DNA of 44,690 nt from Gnetum montanum (taxonomy: Eukaryota; Streptophyta; Gnetopsida; Gnetales; Gnetaceae), in contig MNCI01036164.1 of NCBI GenBank assembly GCA_015680685.1, forward strand, positions 5,454-50,143, given 5' to 3'. The notes under the pieces were generated by a model. The model did not search any database and had not been told where the DNA came from. It saw only the letters and a program-made list of their open reading frames with translations. Made by a program: the position numbers and the translations under genes. This document shows, one piece after another, positions 33,114 to 43,560 of this stretch (its first letter is position 1; every line of letters starts with the position of its first letter).

Positions 33114-33904
33114 TGATGAGTCGTGATATCGCATACGAGATATCACATCCTCGATATCACAACCCATCATCATGCCTATAAATAAGAGCTGGCTTTCCAT
33201 TGTTTCATCATCTAGAGTTAGTCCCTTAGCCACACTATAGTAGTTTTACCATTCTAGAGTTAGAATAATTTCCATGTGTCCATAGTAGGAGTCTTAAAGT
33301 GAACGGATCTTTATTCGAGCAAATTGTACTTGAGCACACATTTGTATATGACAATAAAGATGAACTTTCTGATAAACCTTACAGCATGTGGACTAAGCTA
33401 AATAGGATTTAATTATTATTAAATGCTTAAATTCTTTCCTAGATAATTAATCTCTCCCAACCCTTAACTCGCCTAGTTAAGTGCATTCAGTATTACCAGT
33501 TTGAGCACGTGTGTAACCTTTAATAACCCAGTGACGAGTAGTGTTTGGTAATCCCAGTAGCGTTGCACTGGTTCAGGGTGTGAACGAAAAGTGGGAATGG
33601 ATACTGATGCTAGGATGCTTAGAAATTAGTTAGTGAGTAGTTAATGAAAGTTAGTCATTTAGTTCTCTTCACCCTTCCTTATTAGCATAGGCATTAAAAA
33701 GACAAAAGATATAAAAATCACATACCTCAAACTTACTTAACCATACAACCGTGACAATATAAGAAAGTTTGGGAGGACAATGATTGAGTAACCTTAAGTA
33801 TTCCATTAGGGCACGTAAGCACTTAGTCCTTGGAGTTCAACCAGATCACGCGTGAAACACTCGTATTCATATGGTTGAGTGTAGGGGTACCTCGCCACTC
33901 ATCA
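33114..33904 (+). mobile_element. LTR family D (right copy, 791 bp)
   Basis: TGATGAGTCGTG...CCACTCATCA. GATATC at 33125, 33139 and 33153 (14-bp spacing), TATAAATAAG near 33177, GATCTTTATTCGAGC near 33306. It is preceded by a polypurine tract and not followed by a recognisable primer site, so it is a 3' LTR. Confidence 0.87.
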
Positions 33905-34072
33905 CTTTGCGACACTTTTGTCTTGATCTTTTTTTTTTTACTTTTTGTGTGACAACTTTGGCACACTCTTCTTCTTCTTCTTTTGAATGCTTATTCTAGA
34001 GAAGCTTCCAACCTTTAGGCACGGGTGCATGTCTTTCTAGTGGGATCCCTAGAACAACATTGGTTTTTTTTT
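33905..34072 (-). other. Retroelement internal fragment beside gap (right copy of 5891-6057)
   Basis: The minus strand continues the same Lys/Glu-rich frame as 5893-6057 (VPKGWKLL in place of MPKGWQLL). Includes oligo(T) runs and a CTTCTTCTTCTTCTTTTG simple repeat. Ends in oligo(T) at the N gap, where assembly failed. Confidence 0.35.
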
Positions 34073-34592
34073 NNNNNNNNNNNNNNNNNNNNNNNNNNNN
34101 NNNNNNNNNNNNNNNNNNNNNNNNNNNNNNNNNNNNNNNNNNNNNNNNNNNNNNNNNNNNNNNNNNNNNNNNNNNNNNNNNNNNNNNNNNNNNNNNNNNN
34201 NNNNNNNNNNNNNNNNNNNNNNNNNNNNNNNNNNNNNNNNNNNNNNNNNNNNNNNNNNNNNNNNNNNNNNNNNNNNNNNNNNNNNNNNNNNNNNNNNNNN
34301 NNNNNNNNNNNNNNNNNNNNNNNNNNNNNNNNNNNNNNNNNNNNNNNNNNNNNNNNNNNNNNNNNNNNNNNNNNNNNNNNNNNNNNNNNNNNNNNNNNNN
34401 NNNNNNNNNNNNNNNNNNNNNNNNNNNNNNNNNNNNNNNNNNNNNNNNNNNNNNNNNNNNNNNNNNNNNNNNNNNNNNNNNNNNNNNNNNNNNNNNNNNN
34501 NNNNNNNNNNNNNNNNNNNNNNNNNNNNNNNNNNNNNNNNNNNNNNNNNNNNNNNNNNNNNNNNNNNNNNNNNNNNNNNNNNNNNNNNNNNN
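34073..34592. other. 520-N assembly gap
   Basis: The left arm shows what is expected here: about 5150-5880, i.e. the 3' part of outer LTR-C and adjoining internal DNA (about 0.75 kb). Confidence 0.95.
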
Positions 34593-34700
34593 GCAATTAG
34601 TCATGCTCATTCCACATAATGAAGAGAATGATAAAGAGAAACAAATGATGAACATTAACTAAAGAAATTAGTAAGCATTTAAGAAATTAAAAGTAGTAAT

Positions 34701-34716
34701 AAAGCTAAGTGGATAC
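34701..34716. repeat. Target-site duplication of right truncated LINE (5' side)
   Basis: AAAGCTAAGTGGATAC, identical to 37445-37460. Confidence 0.93.
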
Positions 34717-37444
34717 TTTCATAAAGGGCCGCCACCTCCAAGACCAAGTCCTACTGCTGTAGGAAATTTAGCACTCCCTCTACGTTGCTAAATTCCTAGG
34801 CCTCTGCATCAAGCTCCATATTACCAAGGCTTACGACTCCGTTAGTTGGGTAGCCCTATGGAACGTACTGCTTGCGAAAGGCCTAGATAGGGACTTTGTG
34901 GAGCTGTGCCTGCAGATGCAACAGGGAGGGTAGTACTCCTTGGATATTGATGGGCACTTGTGGGGCTTCCATGGGACTGGACGTAGGCTACGTCAAGGCG
35001 ACCCCCTCTCCCCGCTCCTTTTTCTGGTGCTGATGGACCTCCTGCAAATGTATTGTGTGAAGGAGGGTGTCCAAGGACTGGATTTGCATGGAATTCCCTG
35101 TCTCACCACCCACTATGCGGACGACACCATGATCTTCATTAGGGCCGCCGTGCTGCAGGTCAAAGCTTTAATGAGGGCACTCGATCATTTCCAGTGGGAA
35201 GTGGGACTGTAGACAAACACCAGAAAGTCTACGTTATATTTCACGCACACCCATCATTCGTTGTGTAGTAGGATTATTCAAATCCTGTGGATCCTGCCAG
35301 GTGAGACAGACAATAAATATTTTGGCATCCCCATCCACAACTGGCACAAATGGCAAGCTTGGCAGGCCCTCATTATGAGAATTCAAAAATGCACGATCCA
35401 TTGGACGAATTGTTTCTTGTCTCATAAAGGAAAAATCATGCTGGCGGCTACAGTGTTGGGTGCCATGGTTAGTTTTGCTGCCTCGGTGGCCTCCCTGCCC
35501 TCTGGAGTGACCATGAAGATTGATACGATAATATGCAACTTTGTGTGGTCAAGAGGACAAGGAGGAAAAAAGATGCAACTGGTGGAGTGGACCAAAACCG
35601 TGTGGCCCCACGATGCCAGGGGGTTTGGCATCCTCCCTTTCAAGGTGGAGGTGGCCTTAGGAAGGCAAAGGCTGATTTGGCGGCTTTCCACCATGCTGGA
35701 AGATCCCTCCCTCTGGGCACAAATTCTGCAGTGGAAGTATAGGCCCTAGACGATGGTTGGTTCCGACTCCTTCATCTAGAGACAGCTGTGTGCCCACGTT
35801 AGGTTTTTGGGCAATGATTATGAGATCTCCCTGCATCCTCGTTAGTACCTCCAGAAACAGTTCCCAATTGATCCACACTGGATGCAGCTATGGAAGGGAA
35901 TCCTCCCGTAAAAAATCAAGATGTTTGGGTGGCTGATCCTCCACCAGGCCCTCCCCGTCTGGACATTATTGTAGTCTAGGGGCATGGAAATTAGTAAGCA
36001 TTGCCCCCTATGCAATCAAAATATTGAGACATTACAACACTTCATGCATGAGTGCCACGTTACCAGACAATTCTCGCATACGGCCGGTCTCCATCCCCCA
36101 ACTGTTTCTGGTAACTCACCGATGCTAACAGCGCTATGGATTCTATCGAAGGCCAGAAATGAATGCATCTTTAAAGGTGCGGCCTTCCCTCCCTTGACTG
36201 TGTTATCTGGTAGGTTCAGGAAATTCTGATATGAAATTATTGCCGCGATGGACCTGCATACCCACCTCGAGCCAACCGTGATAGCTATTCAACGTCGGCC
36301 AGAGCTTTGGCGCTGGGCCTCCCACATGAGGTGGACTCAAATTTTGCCCAGAATGGCCATTGACCCAGAGCCTGACACCCATCCCTTTTACACAAATTGG
36401 TGTGAGGAGACTACCGTGTTTAGAGGGTGGCAAATTCATATCATGGCTGCGTCGGTCGTGGCCATGATTGGGGTGCCCTTCAGTGGCACTCACATCCCCC
36501 CGTTGGCGGGTTCACATGCGGCTGCTCTTAATTTCTTCTAGGGCCCCATCCCGAAGACAGCCAGTGGACATATTAAAGGGATGGCCCTCTCGTTCGATTG
36601 GAAGGTGGCGGCGGAGTTGGTCAAACGCTACTTCATCCATTTCGGGTCACACCATAAGCTGAATGGGGTGCACTTTAAATCTTCAATGCATGCGTGACGA
36701 AACCCCCATCAACCTCCCACTGTTTCTCTGGGAGTCTCTGCGGAGGCGCCACCCTAACAGACATCCTGGGCTGATTCGTGCCTTTTGGTTGGCCAGCACT
36801 CCCTCCCTACCAGCCCAACCTTCAGATCCTCAGGAGTAGCGAAAGCGAAAACACCGTGGGTTCAATGAGGGGACCATGATCCAGCACTTGAAGCTGCCCA
36901 AGAACAGAACCTGTGAAGATAGCCCTCTGAGGAGGACCCATTGATGAAAAATGATACTGCCACCAGCAACATGGGAGGGCAGCTTCTGAACCCTCCTACT
37001 CAATTGCCGATCTAGACGTTGCTTTGGGTTGAGGGCATCCTCAAGGATCATATGACGGGCATTGCTCAGATGATCGAGAAAAATTGGTGCCACCTCGTGG
37101 AGGGGCCAGGACAGCTGGGGCCCAACATGCACTTCGCCCAAGGGAATAATTCCAGACAGAATTCCCCCGAAAGGTGGTCAATAGTGGCCGAGGGGGAGGC
37201 CAGTTGGGGGGTACGGCACCTCGATTTTTTGCCTGTTTGTTTGGGGTTTCTCGATTTTGTGTAGGGGGCGGTGGCTGCCTGCCTGCCTCCAGGGATGCCT
37301 GTGGTAGGGGGGGGCTTCGGCTCCTCTAAGGGTCCTTTCTTTCTTGGTTGGTGTGGGGCCAGCGACTTTGGTCCTCACTACGCGTCTGTGTAGCTCCTTT
37401 GAAATTTTTTGGAATATAATTTTTCTCTCGAAATTTTCCGAAAA
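34717..37444 (+). mobile_element. 5'-truncated L1-type LINE (right copy), decayed
   Basis: Starts in reverse transcriptase (FIKGRHLQ-like). Continues with LCIKLHITKAYDSVSWVAL, FHGTGRRLRQGDPLSPLLF (about 34970-35030), HYADDTMIF (about 35110-35137), and HNWHKWQAWQALIMRIQK. The zinc-binding domain is at about 36000-36060 (CPLCNQNIETLQHFMHEC). A C-terminal tail of about 260 residues (36240-36830) follows with no recognised domain, unlike the tail of the 15208 LINE. Then a 3' UTR with oligo(A). Stops at GG*YSLD, GL*TNT, RP*TMV, PR*YLQ, LL*SRG and FF*GPI are mostly TAG. The left copy keeps CAG or TGG at two of these (GGQYSLD and RPWTTV). Confidence 0.9.
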
Positions 37445-37460
37445 AAAGCTAAGTGGATAC
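37445..37460. repeat. Target-site duplication of right truncated LINE (3' side)
   Basis: AAAGCTAAGTGGATAC, identical to 34701-34716; abuts the LINE oligo(A). Confidence 0.93.
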
Positions 37461-37731
37461 TACAATGATGAAAGGAATCTTGATATTTATTGCTAAACAT
37501 GTAACATGTCTAAGTACATCGCACTCAAGTAAGGATGTCATACAATCACTTAACATCACACTGTAGGCATGCATTCAAAACTAACAAAACTTAAAATCTA
37601 TCAAAATCTAGAATCTATCTATCTATCTATGTATATATCAACCATGCATCCAAGTGTGGTATTTATAGGCTAGCACTGAAGGGACAATAACGGATACCCA
37701 ATATCACAACCTTGCAAAACATGACTCATCA

Positions 37732-38819
37732 ATGTCAATATATTAGGTACACACATAATTACAGTGTCCTAAACACTACTACACATGAGAAAGAGTTAGA
37801 AGTAAAGAAAGGGTTAAAGAATATTAGACTTACTAGAACATGTCATGTGCTAGATTCCAAATAGGCTAGCCTATATCTAGGACTCCTAATCCAATCCACA
37901 ACTAGATGAGTGCATATATCATTCCCAATAGATTGAGTATGTACTAAGTGGTGACTGCACTACTACAATAACTATTTAGGTATTCCTCATGCCACGCTTG
38001 ACCATAACTTAATCTAGGAAACCATGAAATTTCACATAAAATATAGTATTTCTAAGTATTTCCCTATGGGATAAGGTAAAAAGTGAATCGTACATCATAA
38101 TTAGGGTTGCCCCATGATTAACTGAGTAATTCTTAGTATATTACTATACTAAGAATACTTTGTGCATAACTTACTAAATTTTTTGAGTTTAGGATGGGGT
38201 TAGTCTAGTTTGAATTCTAAGGTAAGGTAGATCCCTGAAAAATGCTTGTATTAGTCTAGTCTAGTGCAAGACATTAGTGATAAATTTCCACCTTGGCATA
38301 GGGAAATAGTAATGCATTCAAGTAGCAAGGGGTTCTTTCTTGGTGATCAATTATAAAAGATTATTTGTTAATCAATAGATAGCTCTATGCAATCTTAGGC
38401 TATTCATCTATACCTTAATATAGCTGACCTAGATGGTAGTTTCTCTATGGGATCATATAGAAGTAGAAATAGAGGCATTTTGATGTGCTACTCTAGACAT
38501 AAGAAGCATGGGTTAGAGCATTCCCCAAATCATAACAATTGGTATTCATTATTCATCTAGTAGAATTGATTGGCCAAGATAGGACTTGTAAGGCTTCCTC
38601 TTAAGGCACTGTTCAAGGGGTAGTTTATTAGGGGTGTTACCAACACCACATAACTTTCCTCCCAGCAACCACCTAAAGTGTTTAATTGATATTTTATTCA
38701 TCTTATTATTTAATAATTTATTATATTATTATTGTAATTTCATTCAATTCATTTCAATCCTATTTCAAATCATTATGAATAAGAAATCTAAAGACCATCA
38801 CAAATTTTCATAATTCAAG
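37732..38819 (-). repeat. Repeat spacer (outer right)
   Basis: Non-coding block mirroring the other three spacers. It contains the 37660-38076 stretch whose same-orientation copy sits at 1906-2327. Confidence 0.7.
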
Positions 38820-40440
38820 TTTATTTAGCTTAGTGGCAAATCTCTAACTCTATGTCTTATCATCATATTTTACAAATTCAACATTGTCAAATATTTCTTC
38901 CTGATCACTTATTATTTTATTTATCAGATAGCCTTTTACTCTTTGTAAACTATAATAAATCTTATTAAAGTAATAAAATGTTGCATACTTTTAAGTTAAT
39001 AAGACTATCTAAGTGATTTTTTAGTTATCAATAATAACCTAGAAATATCTTCTAACTTCAAGGCTACCAAATCTATATGTAAAAGGTCTAAAGAATACCT
39101 GGAAGAAATACATATGTTTCTTTAAAGAAACTTTACTTAACCTTTTCACAAGTCTTACACACCTTATCTTTCTTAGATTCAATGCTTGACAACCCATCAA
39201 AAATTTAAGTCTTTGAAAGTTTAAAAGTTATATTCTTCTATGCTAAAGCTAATTATCTTTTGATTTTCTAATTATCTATTTTAACTTATATTTACTTACA
39301 TCAAAATTATTAACAATATAAACATTATCTAATTTTTTACCTCTAAAGGTAACATCATCTATTTTAGAATCCTTTACAATGCAATGGTTAACTTAAAAAA
39401 GAATAATTTTTCTCATATCATAAAGTTGGATAACACTTAACAAACTATGTTCAAGTCTAGTAACATAAAGCAAATTTTTTATTTAGGGTGAATTCTTACC
39501 TCTAATAGTATTCTTACCTTTAATGAAAGCTTTGATATTATATCCAAATGAGACACTCCCATTAGCATAGCATCATAGGGACATAAATATTGATTTCTTC
39601 CCATCTTATGTCTAGAACATCCACTATCTAAGTATCAAAAGAATGGTTTCTTACCTTTGGAAGTATCTTTTATTATGAAAGCCTTGAGATCCTTTTGTTT
39701 GAGTACACAAACCTTTTTCACTTAAGGTTTTGACTTTTGGAACCTTTAATTATACCTATCTTAATTAATACTAGACAAATATTTTATGGACATATTGTAA
39801 TTATTAAGCCTATATGGCCAACACAATTTAATGTGGTCATATCGTTTATAATATTAGCATTGTATATGAGCATTTTTTACAATAACATCATACATTGACA
39901 AATACTTCCACAAACATGACGTCCTTCAATTTTTTCTAATGGTTTGAGAGCAATCCATGATCTATCAATTAATTTTCTTGCCTATCCCATCATGACATTT
40001 TGAGTAATAATTTCTTTTGTAAAATTTTCTAAGATAATGTTTAGATTAGCTGCCTTCTTCACTTATTGACTAATGATGTTTTGTGAGTCACTGAAGACTT
40101 ATGTACTCTTCTTTAGCTCTTCTTTCTATGGATGAAGCTTCTCATTTCTAGATTTTAGAGTTTTCTCAAAAAAAAAAAAAAAAAAAAAAAAAACACATTA
40201 ACACTTCTTTTACAAATTTGTAGAGGAAGCTTCTTATTTTGAAAGATTATAACTTAAACTTTCTATTTCAACTCTTTCTCATAAAGCATATACTTCATTT
40301 TCTTGCGTACAACTTATAATATTTCAAAATAAGATAAAAGAGTATCATATCTATCTTCTTCTTCTTCACTTGAAACATCAAGTCATAATCCTAGAGAATG
40401 AATAGGGTGATAACAAAATTTAATTACCTCTTCCTCAATT
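38820..40440 (-). pseudogene. Decayed Ty1/copia gag-pol fragment (outer right copy)
   Basis: Minus-strand counterpart of 1-1330 plus its upstream part. Integrase DLLHIDL near 39070, pre-integrase trace near 39230, protease LDSGCS near 39620, zinc-knuckle trace near 39855, gag-like acidic tract near 40340. It keeps the 28 bp near 39800 that the outer left copy lacks. A 26-A run (40168-40193) interrupts it. Stops in all frames. Confidence 0.78.
40168..40193. repeat. Poly(A) run of 26
   Basis: The other complete copies have only about 6 A/T here (14945-14951, 26073-26078). The window begins at the matching position of the left arm, so the run may also have ended a contig there. Confidence 0.9.
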
Positions 40441-42166
40441 AAGTAATCATACTCAAAACAACAAAAAATTAAAAGAAAAGGAAAGCACACATCAAAATTA
40501 TAATGGTTTTGACTTGGCCTATTTCACTTTATAAAGGTTTTCTAAATCTTCCTCTGCTTTGGATTTCCTTCCTTTAAAGAGCTTCTAAACTAATTACATT
40601 GTTAGTTTATGAATTTTTAGTCTTTCAAAATGCATAAAATAAGATTTTCAAGCAAAATCCTCATATGAACGAGTAAGAAAATCAATATAACAATGATGCA
40701 CTAGAATGTCCATTGCAAATTATATCTAGTACAACCTTACACAAAATCACTCAACTAATTTATAGAGATAATTAACAAATGTACAAGCTATAGGTAAAAT
40801 ACATTTAAAATTTTTTTAAAAATCAATCATAAATTGTACCTTAAAAACTACCACTATTTCCTTCTCTTTCTTCTTCTATATTCTCTTTTGGATCCTTTAA
40901 ATTTTGAATGTTGAATCCATTTAGAAGATCAAACTACTTGGAAATCTATGTCATGAAGGAATGAGAGAAACGAAAATGCCCTAGCTTAAATGATAACATG
41001 ATTCTAATTGATTTGCCTATCCTACAATGCATATACTTTTCATCTTTTCATGTCATAAGTATGACTAGCCCTTTAGGGTTTCTTGGTAGGATTAATAAAA
41101 TCAATCACTAATTATCTCTCCTTTCGCCATATTTGTTACAATACCTTCAACGCAAATAACTAACTCTTTGGGACGTTTCTCCTTTGATACGTAGCATAGG
41201 CCTAGTCATTTTAGACTAAGGTAATCAACATGGTGAAAATTCTTTGTTAATGGGGAAATTCCATCTTTAAAATTAATGGATTCTCCCTAACTAGCTCTAA
41301 TCTTCAAACTAAATTGGGGCAACCTATGTACTTCATGCAGAAAATTTGATTCTTAGTAAACCTTGAACAGACCAACCTAACCAAACGCCAAGAATGATCT
41401 ATGTAGAACATGACTAAATCGTCACGGCCATTTCAAAATGAAATCAACAAAAATATAGAACTAAAATGTTCAAATTTTTCATATTTTTCATTCAATTTTT
41501 CAATTTGCATTTCTTTGAACATGTAGATTTGCTTGTTCCATAATGTTATGACTTATTGCACCTATCAATCCATATTATTGGAATTACACAGGAAATATAG
41601 AATAAAGAAAAAGCTAAAATTTCAAGATATGAGATTTTAAACTATTAATTTAATCGATCATGATTAGTATATAAGTCTAGTACAAGCTCCTACAAGTCAT
41701 GACACTTAAGACAAAAACACTCTAAATATTGTAAGTTGCATCAATCTTAAATTTCAAAAAATAAAACACATGATATGAGCATGAGCTTTGCACTAGTCCT
41801 TTAAACTAGTTCATAATATCACTGCAAGTCACACATAAAAAATCAAGTTTCTTAAAACCAATATAAGTTTCCACTTACTAAAAGTTCAAGTTAAATCAAG
41901 TAGCTAGGATAACACTACTTGTAATTGCTCATGCTAAGGTAGTAGTGAGTTATAACTTTACCATATGGAGTTTTCTAGAGATTCTATACTCATTGAAATC
42001 ATCTCTTTACAACCTGCACACTTGCAAACTTTCTAAGTAATGTGATGATCAATGATAAGAGAATTACCCTTTGAACTTTAAGTGTCAAACTTGACTATTG
42101 AACTTCTTAAGTTGTGAAATAAAAATGAAATTGAAACTTGAACTTCTAACTTTGAATTAAATTAGC
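40441..42166 (-). repeat. Outer end of unit P (right), AT-rich
   Basis: Inverted copy of 24091-25830, no gene recognised. Ends at 42166 with the same terminal bases as 20782 and (inverted) 24091. Confidence 0.75.
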
Positions 42167-43560
42167 GATGTAAGTAAATGATTTAAAAATACTTATGGGT
42201 TAATACAAATGAGAGATGATTGTGTATAATGCTAAGGACTTGTAAATGATGCTAATGAGTTATGAATGAATGTGAGCAATGTGAATAAAGGTTTATGAAT
42301 GAAGATTATATGATAGAAAATTTACTATGAATGGTCATGAGTAAGACTAAGAATGAGTTGTGAATGAAGAAATCGTAAATTCTTGGAATGAGAATCAAGG
42401 TTTTTACAATGATGAGAAAGACCCTCATCATTATAAATTAGGCCATGGGACCATTATGTTTTCAAGGAAGAACTTAGTTCTCACAGTCTTTGACCATTAA
42501 ACAAAATCAATTAAAAAGGTTTAAAAGATCAAAATTTAACTTCCTAGTGTCATAAAACTAAAAAAAAATAATTATGCAAACGGCATTAGCCATGATGCCA
42601 TGACATGACTTTCATACTATTTCTAACATAAAATTAATTACCAATTTTTCTATGATACAATGCCATGAATTTCATGCTATTTCTAACATAGGCATGCATT
42701 AATATTTTATTTTCTAAATAGCTAATGCTAGTAGAACTTATTATTATACAAATTTTACTATTTATTATAATTTAATTTCTATTTTTATAAGTGTACATTA
42801 GCTTTATTACATAAAATTTTAATTTTCTTAAGCATCCTACGTAAAATTTGACTTATATATTATACCTCAAAGTAATTAAATTCATATCTTTCTTTCCTAA
42901 AAATTTTAATAGGCTCCACTAACAACATATGTTTAATCTTAAATATAACTTATAATCATTTAAAAATTTATTTTTCACATAATATTAAAATTAAATTTTT
43001 ATTATACGTTAGGAACTTCTAAATTAAAAGAGTTGATCACTGAATTTAATTTTAACCATTCAAATATGGTTATACTTAAAACTAGTAAAAATTTTACTTA
43101 ATTTATAATTATATATTTTAATTTTTTTCTTCCATAATTAAGTAAAAAATATAATCTATTTTTTTAATAATAAATTTTAAGTATCATTCATGTTAGTAAA
43201 AATGGAAAAACGTACATTAATATGATTTGTCAAAAAAAAATCCCAATTTTAATACCACAAAAGGATGTATCCCTAAAGTTCCGCATGTATACATTAATAA
43301 TACATTGTTTCAAGCAAATATTTGCTTTAGCACTATATCTCTCAAACCATTATCAAATATTCTATTCTAACTACCACTAAAATTATTTAACCTCCTTGAT
43401 ATCATTAATACTTGTAAAATGACATCATAGAAACATACTAAAACAAAACATATCAAAATGGTAAGTGGAAAGCAGAGGCTGTGGTTGGAGAGGAGGCTGG
43501 AACTACCAATCCCTTTTGGCTGGAACTACTATCTTCCAAAAATTGCTGCAATTTCTATAG
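42167..43560 (-). other. AT-rich downstream region of MADS copy M2
   Basis: Inverted copy of 22631-24090. No coding potential seen. It carries the same local direct repeat (near 42615 and 42670). Confidence 0.65.

Larger units (their letters stand above)
34593..37731 (-). mobile_element. LTR family C, outer right copy, split by a LINE
   Basis: On the minus strand the LTR starts at 37731 (TGATGAGTCATG), has its TATA-like CCTATAAATACCACAC near 37665, runs to 37445, is split by LINE 34717-37444, and continues 34716 to 34593 where the N gap begins. Mirror of 2367-5490. Confidence 0.8.
24091..42166 (+). repeat. 18.1 kb quasi-palindromic repeat unit P
   Basis: Both ends of this unit are the same sequence in inverted orientation (GCTAATTTAATTC at 24091 and its reverse complement ending at 42166). 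Outside both ends lies the downstream part of a MADS-box copy, again inverted. The inverted terminal blocks run about 4.8 kb (24091-28.9 kb and 37.4-42.17 kb) and hold an AT-rich block, a copia relic, a spacer and an LTR-C. The left-arm copy of P stops at the same base (20782). That three junctions coincide suggests a discrete duplicated or mobile unit, though I see no transposase and cannot show a target-site duplication. An amplified segment flipped by recombination is an alternative. Confidence 0.7.

Noticed and set aside
34073-34592. Long open frames across this interval on both strands
   Set aside because: They run through 520 Ns and have no real sequence behind them.
24091-42166. Classical DNA transposon, Helitron or Polinton as the identity of unit P
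   Set aside because: No transposase, Rep/helicase, DNA polymerase B or short terminal inverted repeat with target-site duplication could be found; the long inverted ends are themselves retroelement relics. Kept only as a discrete repeat unit.
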